Both the position numbers and the translations under genes were made by a program. The notes under the pieces are model-generated. The model had not been told where the DNA came from, ran no database searches, and worked only from the letters and a program-made list of their open reading frames with translations. This document shows positions 1 through 12,400 of a DNA stretch of 64,000 bases, piece by piece. Source of the stretch: Serinus canaria (Eukaryota > Chordata > Aves > Passeriformes > Fringillidae); NCBI RefSeq assembly GCF_022539315.1, contig NC_066315.1:48093174-48157173 (forward strand), read 5' to 3'. Numbering within the stretch: position 1 is the stretch's first letter; each line of letters opens with the position of its first letter.

Positions 1-3000
1 AAATTACTTCCAATGGTCTTCTGAACAACTGGTTTTTAAACTGTCATATGTAAACCAGTGCTGAAACTTTGGCAAACAATTGACAGAATTCAACATTATG
101 CAAATGTCAAAATTCTCAAATAAATAGTAGTGATACCCTAAAGTAGTATTCATTAGGTCTTGTGGAAGTAAATCCTTGCAATTCTCTCTTATGAAGGGGT
201 TAGAAGATCTTCACTGAAGCTACATTACATGAGTCCAGTGCTATATATCTCTCTGTACTGTTCATTATAGAATTAGCTGGTCTTGTACTACATTAATAGT
301 AGTCATGGGCAGGCTCTGTATATGTAGAAGAGCCCTTGAACACAGAGTATCTTGACAAGATGCTAAAGGTGAGTAATTGAGGTGCCTAATTTCTATGGAG
401 AAAGTTGGTTACTCATGGTTTACAAAGCAAAAGAGCACTGAGCTGAAAGGTGCTGGTGATCTAAAATGGTGTTTCAGATGTCAGAAGATGTGCAGAAAGG
501 GAACTGCTGAATATCACTGGAGCTTTGACTGGGGAAGTCTGGGTGAAGGAGTGTCTGAAGTGTGGAGCATGGAAACCTTTCAAGCACTTCCCTGTCAAAA
601 GAATAGATCAGAGTTCTTCACTTTCACCAGGAGACAGAAAATTTTGCTTTGGGGGAATATGTGATGATGGATACTTATGTAACAGCTAAGTGGCTGGAAT
701 GCTTCTCTAGGCTGCTGAGACGGCCAGGTTTCAAACTCAGCCCTTCCAGGAGGATGCTCTGAGCCATCAGATGCCAGATTGTCTAGAAAACATTCACTGC
801 AGCTGCTGCTGAAGGTGCCTAATTCAGGATATTTTGGAGCCAGAGAGAGGGTGGAAGTGGAACCCATTCAGGAAGAGAATAAATGCATTTGAGTTGCAGG
901 TGTCAACACAGCAGTCCTACACGTGAAAGAGATCCACCAGATCTTGGAGAGGGACCTGTACCTCCAGTACTGGTGGTGCTTGATTTCCAGGGCAGGGTTC
1001 CAGTACCCTTTCTTTGATAAATGACTGCTGAATTCATTGTGCAGTGGAACAGTTTCAGTAGGAGAGGTAGAATTACCAGCAGCCCCCCACCCAGGCTCAT
1101 CACTGTTGAGTGATAGGTGGATGTGGTGTTAAGCCTGGATTTCCTGTTTCCTGGGAAAACACTCTGATTCAGGAGCTAGTCAGCAGTAGGTGTTTTATGC
1201 AAGAACCTTTGGGTGTGCTTTACTGAACTGAAGAAGATGATGAGAAAGAGCTGGCTATTTTCTAGATCCTGGTTGGACTTGGGGGTAGGTGACATGCTGA
1301 ACTACTGTGTTTGTCAAAATATGGCAGTTCTGGGCATATAATAGAGGTACTGGGTCAAACCAAGCATGATGCAGACCAGTATCTTGGGTTTGATACTAGC
1401 CATTTGCTAATCCCCCACATTTTCTTCTGAAGCCCTTTCCTTCCCCCAGTCAGCCTGCTGCTGTGGAGGGTCAAGGTCAAACTGACATTACCTTCCAGGT
1501 GAGGAATGCTGCCTCATTCCCATACTGATGGCCATCCCCATACTGATGAGGCTGCTCCTGCCCTTGTGTTCCTTAAATGCAGATTGCTCACATAACTCCA
1601 TTAATTTTGGAATTGGGAGATCTTAGAGCAACTGGTGCTTTGCAATCTTGTATGATAGCCTTTCACTGGAGTAAGTTAGCAGTGCTATTGAATGTATTTG
1701 AACCATGATTATTGGGCAGATATAAAGCACTTAAATACTTAGTTTTAACAAATAATGCAGAACCATGTTTTCTACAGTCGCTAGATAGAACATGGTCAAG
1801 TTTCCCTAAAAGATGCACTTTGAGCATTTAACAAGGAACTCTTGGCTAGAGACCTGTATAAAGAACAGAAGCTGAAATAAATAAGTGCCAAAAACCAGTA
1901 ACCAAGTTGCTCTGCTTGTCTCTGTAAATAACATGCCTGGATTACTCACTTTTCCTTGACCCTATCACTTTAAAGCCTCTGTTGTTCAAGCCAGTGTTAC
2001 TCAGATAAGATTAAACAACAGCTAATAGGAATGAATTTCCTAATGTTACATTCACATTTTGTCACCATTCTTTACTTTTGCTGGAGGAGTCTGATGTTTA
2101 AAAAAGGAATAAACTTGTAATACAATGAATTGTACCTGTGAGCTGGGGTATTTTTAGCTCTGCAGCAGTCTGGTTGGAGTATGTTTTGCATTGTGAATTA
2201 AAATTGGGTTACTGTTTTTTACTGATCAGTAAATATTGACATGGAGTGGGGATTTTTTTTTATTTCCGCCACCTGCCTAAGGACATGAGTCCTTCTTTAT
2301 GGCCTCACCTTGCCCACTTTGTGTTGCCTAGTTCATAAATTGCTAACTCCATCTGTTTTTAGCTGGAGCATCTTTGTGAAGTTCTTGTGGCTTGTGAATA
2401 GGCAAGAAAAACATGCTGAACTTCCCCCTTTTGAGGACCTAGGTTAGACAATCCCAGTCTGTCAGGAACTATAGCTCTCGTGAGCAGCTCTCAGGATTGA
2501 TTGAATCTTGTCCAAGGCTGGGGTCATCACTTGGGACTAATCACCATTCCCCAAATGAAAAACATTTTCTTCTAGGTGTAATGAGTTTTTAATCAGAACT
2601 CATCTCCTAGTAATTTATCTGGGCCTCTAATTGGAAACAATGATGCATCTGCTTGTCTGACTGAAGCCTTTTGATTGAAATTGCTAGAGGACAATCTGAA
2701 GAAGTTGTGTCCTTATGGAAAAAGGGACACAATCTTAACAGGTTCAAACTTGTAATATGGACCTCCATTCCCATATTCCTTCTAACCAAATTAGGGTGAA
2801 AAAGAAGAGAAAATGTCTTTTCTGATGCTTATCTTCCAAATGTTGTCCCAAAATATGGTTCTTTGACCCATGCATGCATGACATCATTCCACATGCAGAG
2901 TTGAGGTATTTATTTATATTTCTGCACAAAAACGGGTGCTGGGTGGCAAATCCACAAAACCATCACAATGGCTATCAAAACCTTTCACTATTTATACATT

Positions 3001-6000
3001 TTAGGAAACAAAGGCATTAATGTTCACTTGCTTCAAGTTACACTATTCTCTTACTAATTAGTATTTTGTCTTCTATTGGTTGAGTCCCTCTCTTCTTATG
3101 CTGATTAGTCCACATGTTCAATTTTCTCTCCTGTCAGTGGGTTTCTTGAACTCAGTGGTCATGAACTCCCCCTGTCAGAATTACCTTTTCCCACTCAGAG
3201 CTGATTTCAGCAAAGTTGATTGAGTTGGCTTGTTAGTTTTTTCCTTATCGTAGGAGTTTTTCCAAATGTCCTTGTGGCCTGTAAATTCTGGATTCTTTTT
3301 TGTCTGTTATAGTAGTACATCCTTCTCCCCTGAGATCATTGAAATGTTCAAGCCCTAAATCTTAACAAGGCAATTCCACCAAAAAGTAACTTGCCTTTCT
3401 AATGCCTGTACGTCACTGTCACCCCCATTTTGCAATTTGTTCTGCAGAGATTACTAAAAAATTTACCTGAAAATGTGGAATAAGATTATCTGTCTACCTA
3501 GTTTGATTGATAGATAGACCACTATAAGTACTTGGGGGAAAAACAGTTCCTTTAACCATGATAACTGAAAAAAGTCTGAAATCATACAAACCTTTCTCTT
3601 TATGAAAACCACAATATCCAGAGTAAGAATGAAGTTGGAAGATTTTTGAAGTTAAGAGGTTTTACCTCAGTGATAAATTAGACAATGTCTCTCTTTTTTG
3701 TCTAATTTATTTTGTGTTTTCTCTTTCAGCAGAATCTCAAGTCCAGACCTTGGAATCTGGACTAAAATACTGTCTGAAAGCAGGTTTTGATATTCTGCTT
3801 AATTACACATGGTGGACAATTTTGTATTCCATGACCACAAACTTCCCCCCACTCCTCATATTGCCAGATCCACAATTTGGAATTGTTGCACAGTTGTGGA
3901 CTCGAAGCCATAGGATTTCATTGCGTGTTTATTGAAATTTGATGTTTTCTTATATACCTTTTTTTCCTGAGTCTTTTCAACTGTCTTCAGCCAAACCTAG
4001 TTTTCCTCCCAATCCAGGAATACTTGATTTACCACTTTCTTTAAAAGAAACAGAAAATCTGAAGTGACCACTTCCTTCCAGGAGCCAGGTATTAAAGATA
4101 AATACCAATTTGCCATAAGACTCAGGATTAAACCTCAAAATCTGGAAATAATGAGGCATAAGACTGAATTGGACTGTTTGTGACAGGGAAGAGGGGAAGA
4201 AAAATAGTCTTTATTGTCGGATATCCTCTGTTTCTTTCCGTTCCTAGTAGGTAGGGTGGAGGTGATCAGCAGTTAACACCATGTGGGATTCTACAGCAGC
4301 TTTTTAGTCATCATCTAATAAAATGGGCTGTAGAAGCCTCTTCTTACACAGGGGATTAGCTAAGGAGCAATGTCATATTTCAAAATGAAGCACTTGGGCA
4401 GTGGGTGTGTGTGGAGGAGAGAGTGGGATCATGCTGTAAAAAGTGCTCACATTTTTAGCCAGACAGCAGTTCTGCAGCAAATAAAATCTCTCTCTCCAAC
4501 AGATGGAGGAGAGGTGAGTGGGAGGGAAGTTTGGAAGCGCATTTTGTCATTTCTGTTCGCTCACTGCTTCGTCTGCAAGGAAGAGTGCATGAAATACCAG
4601 TTGATAAAAGGGTGGATTAAAAAGTGTAGCAGCATCAAGGCGGTAGAGGCGACTCTTCATGGAGCAGCTTCCATCTGGGACTGTCAAAATGCTTTACAAA
4701 CACTGGACAGCTGAGCTTTGTGATATCCCAGTGGACAGGTATTGATCATTCCTATCTAGAGATGAAGAAATTCAGGAATGGAGAGTGCTGACAAGATTTA
4801 GGTGCAAAAGAATACTGGTTTGTAGGGCTGGACTTCATGCTACTGTCATCTTCAGCAGGCTTCCAGTGCAGGATGTCATGCCCTGTATGTTGTTCAGATT
4901 TTGATTAGCTGCCTGGATTAGCATGAACAATTCTGCCTGACCCAGCCTCCCCCTGGAATACATTGCAATTTACTTTCCATGATCAGGCTCAATTTACCTG
5001 TCATTTTCATTAGAACTGATGAGTTTAAAACTCTCCTGGAAAGCAAATGTACTCATCTGAAAATGGCAGGGAGAGAATCACGAAGTGAGAGTATCTGTAC
5101 TGTTTCCACCTGCAAAATTTTACTTATTCCTCCCTCAACATTTGTTTTAAGTAGGGGGGAGGGGTAGAGAAAAATAATCTCTGGTAATTTGTTGCAATAT
5201 AAATTAATTAGCTTTCCACATTTCCTTAAAAAAGCGCTTCTGTTATAAAACAAGGTCAAAACTGTGGTTACATGAAGATATATGCATTTGGGTGAAATGT
5301 TTAAACATGAGCTCAGAGAGAGCTGTAGGTTCTGCTGCCCCTGCACTGGAAGGAACTTTATTTGTACCCAGCATAATGCTTCCAAACACATCTTAATCTT
5401 ATTTATACTTAGGTAAAAGTGGAATAAACCTGGTAAAATTCAGATTACTTTCATTGCCATAAAGAGAAAACAAGCAAAACCAGAGTCAGATTCTTCAGGT
5501 GCAAGGGCAGTCGGGTCTCAAAGTACAAGCTGAAGTGTACTTTCTGAACTACTCTGACTTTCTGACCTGTTCATCTAGTCAGAAATCAAAACAGGTATGT
5601 TCTCTTGCCAATTGGACTGGACATCAATACTATTGAATAGAAGGCTGCAGGACAATGAGCCTCTTGTTTGCTTTCTCAGGTTCTACAAAGTGTTTATTGC
5701 TGTGGCTGGGAAAGGTGTCTCTATACATAGGAGGATTTCCTAAGCTGATGTTCTCTAACTGCTGTTTTTCAGCCTTTGTGAGGTGATTCTGCCTCCATTG
5801 CACAGTGGCCTGGTGTTCTGGCTGATTGATTAGGTAACCAAAACATGGATTCATCCCCTGGGTTTATGGTTTTCAACTGTGGTATCTCAGATCACTCAGT
5901 CCTGCCTTGCTAAACTGAGGTAACAAAATACATTCTGCCAATGTCTGACTACATTTATCATATAATTCATCATCTGACTATATTTGTTATTGCAAAGTAT

Positions 6001-7105
6001 TTATACCATTGCAAACTATATATATCTTCAGTGCTGACTCATAAAGCAAGGTATTTCACTGAGGCTGAAAGGGAAATGACCCCCCATCTTTTCCAGCTTA
6101 TTTAATGTCATTTCATTTCTTCGTCGCTCTTTAGGGATCTCTGTCCTACTTTCTGTCACACATATTAGCCTTGGCTGATTGATATGACACGATAAAGAGC
6201 CTTGAGCAAAGCCAGCCTTATAAACATTGATATAGAATTATTTTGCTTCATGTATCAGAAAAATATCTTAAGCAGAATGAAAGAGCATTAACTGACCCAT
6301 TTCCAGAATAAGTTATGAGTAGGTTAACAAAGAAACTAAAATGTATGTTTGCTGGTTTCTTTTTCTGCCTTGGTATGAAAAGACAGAATAAAACAACAGT
6401 GGCTTCAAAAAAAGGCATGCAACTGGGCCCACTGTCATGAATATTTTCTACTAAAATATTTAAAAAAGTGTTTACTGCTTATGTCCTGAATATTGCCATG
6501 AAAATGTATATTGCTGATTAGAGTTATTTACAAAATCCTTGTAAATCACACCAAGGAAAATGTATGTATTTGCTGTCAGTCACAGAAGTCCAGTCAGTGT
6601 AATAGGTGAAATCACTTCCCATGATTTGGTGCGTGGGATTTGCTGAAGGAATAAATTATATGCTTTTTTCTCCATGAAAAGCTTAATACAATACAAGGAC
6701 CATCAGAACTTGACAAGTTGATTGGGTATTGAAACCTGGGTTGAAGAGAATTCACGACCTAATGACAAACCTTGAAGGGGAGGAGCTAACCTCCTCTGAT
6801 TCTAGATGTCTTGAAGGACATATGACTACAAAGAAGTCCTTATTCAAATAGTTTTAACTTCAAAATACAATTCAATGAATGTGTTGTTATTATTCAAAGT
6901 ATTCAATGTAATTATATTTATTTGCTTAAAGTAATTAAGTTTTTGCATATTATATATGATTGATATTTCCATCCAAATTAGCATTACCCAAATCATGAAT
7001 AGAAAGGAATCCCCTTAGAAACAAAAAGAATTATCTGCCTTTTTCTAATAAAATACAGTTCTAATAGAATACAGTTCTAATAGAATAACAGTTATGTTAC
7101 CTAAT
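1..7105. other. Intergenic, no gene recognised
   Basis: Only short open frames occur, none with recognisable domains, splice context or codon bias. Sequence is AT-rich with scattered short T and A runs. A 16-bp unit is tandemly repeated about 2.6 times near 7042-7092. I see no CR1 or LTR in this stretch, although old repeats may be too decayed to recognise by eye. Confidence 0.6.
7042..7092. repeat. 16-bp tandem repeat, about 2.6 copies
   Basis: The unit TACAGTTCTAATAGAA occurs exactly twice at 7054-7069 and 7070-7085. A partial copy lies upstream (TTCTAATAAAA) and a partial one downstream (TAACAGTT). It lies just before the LTR that starts near 7106. Confidence 0.85.
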
Positions 7106-7774
7106 TGTCCTCAGGTGACTTTATGATGCTTGTATACCCAATCATCTGTTCTGTTCATGCTGGATATTAAGTTCTGCACCAGTTTAAGACAGGTTCTGAG
7201 AGCCTGTCTTAAAGTGGGGGAAAGAAGCACAGAGTTTGTTATCGGAAACTGCACTTGCTTGTCTGCATCCTGCTCCTGGACTGTATTGTCTGCAGCACAA
7301 ACAGACAGCAGGACAGAGCTCTCCTTTGCTTTTTAGTTAGTTTTTTTTTAGTTAGCTGAGGCTAGCTGAAGTTCCCCAGACTGTGACTTTTGTTTTTCTT
7401 GGAACTAACCATCGCCGCTTTAGACTGAAAATCCAGAAAAACACCAGGAGCTCCCATCTGTGGCCCACGGGGCCCAGGATGTGGCATTTTCCAGTGTAGG
7501 AGGGGCTGATAAGAGACTGAGTGAACAGAGCTACACCCTGTGACAAGGTCTTCCTGAATTTGCCATCTCTTCAGAACAGCAAGAGGTTTTATTGTTTAAT
7601 ATTAATTTTTTCATGCTTGTGAATACTTTGCTTGTTAAATAAACAGGTTTTTGTCCACTTTTCTCAAAGGAGATTTTTTCCTCCCGAACTGGGTGGGGAA
7701 GGGACCTCTTGAATTTGCTTTCTAGAGGGACCCCTTCAGAAATTTCCTCCCTAAATTTGCCCTAAATCAGAACA
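7106..7774 (+). mobile_element. Solo LTR of an ERVL-type endogenous retrovirus
   Basis: The block matches, as I remember it, an avian ERVL-type LTR. It shows TTTTTAGTTAGTT followed by TAGCTGAGGCTAGCTGA, then GACTGAGTGAACAGAGCTAC, then TTGTTAAATAAACAGG with an embedded AATAAA, and a 3' end CCCTAAATCAGAACA. It starts TGTCCTCAGG and ends in CA. Flanks CTAAT and GTAAT agree at four of five positions, compatible with a worn 5-bp target duplication. No internal retroviral genes are present, so it is a solitary LTR left by recombination. The left boundary is uncertain by tens of bases. Confidence 0.72.
7183..7213. repeat. 11-bp inverted repeat inside the LTR
   Basis: Arms TTTAAGACAGG (7183-7193) and CCTGTCTTAAA (7203-7213) are perfect reverse complements around a 9-nt loop. 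It lies in the 5' part of the ERVL-type LTR. Confidence 0.8.
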
Positions 7775-8974
7775 GTAATATACTTTCTTCTAGTTACCAA
7801 AGAAAAGGTATCAAATTTAGTAAAAACGCCTCACTTACTTGCAAAATAGCATGCCTTAATAATTGCTAAAAGTGAGAATCAATCTTCAGAAAAATAACTA
7901 AGTATAACCAATGTGAGATAAGAATAAAACCACATTTTAAATCAGGATGTGTTCTTCGCTGAACTAAATCATGTTAAAATTAGCTTTTCCAGCCTTACCC
8001 ATATGTTACCTTTCTCTTTGAGCTCTTGTAGGATTTCTGTGCTTTTGATGATAGCTGCATTTGTGAGGAATTTTTTTTTTTAATTTTAGGTTTTCTTTTT
8101 GGTATCAATTGAGTAATGAACAATTAATAGATGAACTCAAATGATGTGCCAATCTTAAATGTACATCTTTCTTTCCTTTTCAGTGAAAGTACATTAAGGC
8201 AAATGTGTTCAGTAAATGTGTTAGGCACTCAAATGCCTGGTGCTTGGTTCCACAATGAAATCCAAAATCTTCTGTTCAGAAACGTATACAATTCATGTAG
8301 AGAATAAAACTCTTCAGGATGCACTTCCAGTGCAGCCATTACACTTATTTTATGAGATCGGCTAAAATGTACAGCTGCCTCAAGCTAGTCATGTGGAAAT
8401 AATGGAGAGGAAAATGAATCTCTGCCTGAAGGTGCTCTGGTGTCTACATGGGATTCATCTCCCTGAGACACTTCCTAGAGGTCCATCTTGAAGACAACAG
8501 CAAAATGGTGGGAGCATTTGTACACAAAATGGTAGCACAGAGAGCCTTTTCTCACCCAGAGTATTCAGATCATCACTATCTGCCACTCTGAGATCATAGC
8601 ACAAAGCCAAACTGGAGGCAAGGTTCCCTCTTAAGCCTGGTCCTTCCATGTAAACAGTCATTAAGAGACTTCCTGGATGAGAAAGTCAGGGGGTCCAGGG
8701 ACCAAGATCTTGCTGCCCAGGGTTGGGGTGACAAAGCTTGATCACCTCTCTGTGGTTATGAATTCTGCACTAAACACCTTCTGGATAAAACAAATTTGCT
8801 GACAGAACTTAGACATGGTTGAGGCAGGGGGATATGCCTAAGAGAGTGACTTTGGTTTGATGAACTTAAGTATCATTTCTGTGGCTTTCATCTCTTTCAT
8901 AAATCTACTCCTTGGTCACTCCTCTGAGAGTTTAGAAATAAAAGAACCAGCTCTGCTTTGTTTCTCAGCACACG

Positions 8975-9009
8975 AATCCAAAGGGAAAATAATTGTTTCC
9001 CTTTGGATT
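8975..9009. repeat. Perfect 14-bp inverted repeat with 7-nt loop
   Basis: AATCCAAAGGGAAA at 8975-8988 is mirrored by TTTCCCTTTGGATT at 8996-9009 around ATAATTG. No repeat family is recognised around it. Confidence 0.85.
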
Positions 9010-9419
9010 TATGCCATGTCATCTAATATTCAGTGAATAAACAAAGCTGCGAGTCATGTGCAATCATCCCCAACCCACTGGAGTTATTAACAGCACCCAC
9101 TCATGGACTTTTTAACAGAGATTCAGCTTTCCTTCAAATTCTCCCTTGGAAAAGGGGCCATAAAACATCCTAGGCTCAGACAGACTCTAATCTGAAAGAA
9201 TTCTTATTGAAAACTTTCAGTATTTACCCCAGCATGATTCTCTCTAAATTGTCCTCCTTAGAGGTGCTTGCTGAACATTCAAAACTAATAAGCTGGTAAT
9301 ACTGCCTCCAGAAATATTCTATGCCCTTGCAATATAGTTGCTTGTATAACTAATACAGATATGGGATCGAAACCTTAATTTTTGTTCTAAATAAAATTAA
9401 TTCACAAAACCACCTTAAG

Positions 9420-9449
9420 CCCCCCCTCCACCCACCCCACTCCCCCCCC
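9420..9449 (-). other. Predicted G-quadruplex motif on the minus strand
   Basis: C runs of 7, 3, 4 and 8 are separated by spacers of 4, 1 and 3 nt (plus-strand reading). This gives four G runs of three or more on the minus strand with short loops, which meets the classic quadruplex pattern. It is isolated in AT-rich surroundings. Confidence 0.7.
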
Positions 9450-12400
9450 AGTTTAAAATATAAAGCAAGAATTGTTTGGCATTCTGCTGCTCTTTTCCTT
9501 ATCAGCTCACTGGGGAGGTAATTTTTTGCTACAATCTTGATTTTCAAGTGGAGTTTACATTCACCACAGGACATGAAACACTGACTAAAAAAAAAATAAT
9601 GGATGTAGATTCCCTACCTCTTTCAGTGGAAAGGACAGGGGAACAGGCAGTCTGCACTTTTTTCAAAACATAATATTAAAAATGGTTCTGCACAGAGTGA
9701 TTTCAGTTCCTCATCTCCACTTCTTAGGAATTTGTCACACATTGGACGGTATTGATGTATAACCAATGTGTGCATTGGCACATGTATGATCTATGTATGA
9801 TCTGTATGAAGTAGGTGAAATTTACACATGGAATACCCATTTTCTCTTTAAAGAGTAGAGTCTCTGCATTTGTCCCTAAAATGAGGAAAATTATCCATGA
9901 AAGATTCTCTTCTGCACGGTTTAAGCAGACAGACTGGGAGTTTTTACATCTTTAGTTAAGGCTGACTCTCTCTTTTGTTCATATTTGATGGAAAATTCAG
10001 CAGATAATTCTAATTCCTCAGATACAAAGATGAAATATTGATCTACATCTGCAGTTTCAGACAAGTGTCTCATGTATGCCACATTTCAGCACCAGTAAGG
10101 GAAATGCATCCTTGGAGTGTGTTTCACAGTCCTTCAGCACAGGCATGGGAGGATAAAGCCTGGCTAACAACTCTGATCAAGTTTTCATTGTACACTTCAC
10201 TCCTTTCTCTACAAAAAACATAAGATAGATGCTGTATTTGTATCTTGTTAAGTAAATAAAACACATAGCTGGTGAGATGTAGGACTTCTCATTCAGATTA
10301 GCTGGCACATACTATCCACAGGGCTTTACTGGTGATGTGAAGAAGTTGCCTGGGTAGCAGAGTATCGTACCCAGGCTCCCAGGCTGAGAGCAAGTACAGC
10401 ACTGCAGGCCTGTTTCTAATAAACATAGAGGGATTAGAAAGTGATTGCTTGCTTTGAGCTGCTTCACTTCTGCTTCCTTGCTTGACAGAGATTTATGGAT
10501 CATTTAAGGGAGGGAAAAGATATTTGCAGGGGACAATTTAGAAGTGAACTTCAACGTCTGGGGACTTTGCATGTTTTAGACAAACTACTGCTTAACTAGA
10601 TGAAGTGGTGCAGACAACGGGTGCTCACTGCATTGCTGTGCCTTTGCTTGAACTGAGGTGGCACATGGGCTTTTGGGAAGTGATCTGCAGTGGATCTAAG
10701 ATGGCTTTAGAGAGACTGAATTTTCTCAGATGGAAATTGCAACCTGTTTTTTTTTTCTCACCTTTTCACCATTAAAATGTCACGTCTCTTTTTCCTTGGT
10801 TTAGACAGAGAATGTCAGGAACACTGGAAAATTAGAAAAGTATAAATTAAAGGTTGTAACCATAACAATAAATATCTTTGTACACTTAGTGCTTCATCCA
10901 TGTTTGCTGCCTGAGAAGACTGAAAAAGTGTTCATGTCAATGCACTATTCCTCATTATTCTGCATGTACAGAAGAATTCATCCCTTTTAGCAGGAGGAAG
11001 ATTGTCGAGTCTCAGGAATTTTGGTAGAAATATGGTTTTCATCTCTTGCAAAATGGCTAATTTAACACTGTAACAGGTCATCTCTGCAATGGTGCACCTG
11101 CATGAACTGTGTCAGTTTGAATCTCCTGTCAAAGCAGGACATCCAAAATAGCATTGGGTACAGCAGTAGAGAATGGGCTGGAACCACAAATCTTAGGGAA
11201 GGAGGGACAGAAAATTTTAGCAGAACATCTTATGCCAAGTTCCGTTCCAAGAAATGTCTCTAAGATAGGGACAGCTCTGATCTGCCTGATCCAAGAGGTG
11301 GAATGAAGGACTGTGCCCACACCATTTGATGTGTGGCTCTTTATGTGTCTGAAGGATACATGGCAGAGGAAAGGCTATACTAGGCAGAGTCCTCTTATCT
11401 GAGTAAGCATGGTTTGGGATGCTCCTCAAGTTTTTCTCCACTTTAACCACATCATGAGGAGAGAGAAAGCCAGAAAAAAAATATCTTTCTGCCATGTGGC
11501 TGTGTGCCAAAGCACCATATCCCTCAAAAATCCTAATAACCCATTTAGCGGCCTGTTCCTGCCTTTTACATCTTTCTCCTTTACTTGGGTATGAGTATAC
11601 TGTCAGCTACATAGAAGCATTTTTAGTAGTTCTGCTTTCTCTGGGGGTCATTAGAGCCAATGGAAAACCTCACACTTTCTCATGAATTTTCACCTTGTCC
11701 AGTTATGTGTATCTCTTGCACTCTTGTTTTGAAGGCTAAGTCAGGAAAGCAGTGAAATTATTGCATAAAGAGCTCAAAAGCTTATAAATAATGTATTACA
11801 TCATATTGGCCTAGGAAGCAAAGAAAGTGCTATCAAAAAAAGGTGACAAGGCTTTTAAGATCCTTTTCTGCTGAGTCAAAATTAATGCAGTGTGTTCATT
11901 TTTACTGTGTTTTCCAAAGATTGACAGTGTGTCTATGGTCCCTATGCAAAAGCCAGCGAGATTTAAGTGAGTTTTTCTGTGATTAGGGGGAGTAATCAAT
12001 CCTGGTTTCCTATGAATTGTCCTTTGCCTCCAGTCTGTTATCTCTTCCTTTATGCTTTCCCTGAATTTGAATAATGTCAGCCCTCCACTATGTGCTGTTG
12101 ATGTAGCAGCTGTCAATGGTATCCCAGAAAATCAGGGCCAGGGCTAATGTGAGGCTGCCCATGGATGGTTACACATGTTCTACTGACAGTTGTCAGCAGC
12201 TGCATATGTGAAGAGCAGCTACATCCTGGTTGCTTTGCTCTTGTGAGGGAAAATAGTTTGACTCCCTGTGTGCTAGGCAGCTTAAAGTTTTCTCAAAATG
12301 TATACAAGGCATTTGTATTTCAAATGTCTACTCTCTTGTCAATTTTGGTAGAAATCAGTCAGTGCTGTCAAAATTATTGGGCAAAGAGGAGGAAAGAGAC

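Noticed and set aside
377..664. 95-codon frame near the left edge as a gene
   Set aside because: No domain, no splice context, no CpG or promoter signal. Its length is expected by chance somewhere in 64 kb.
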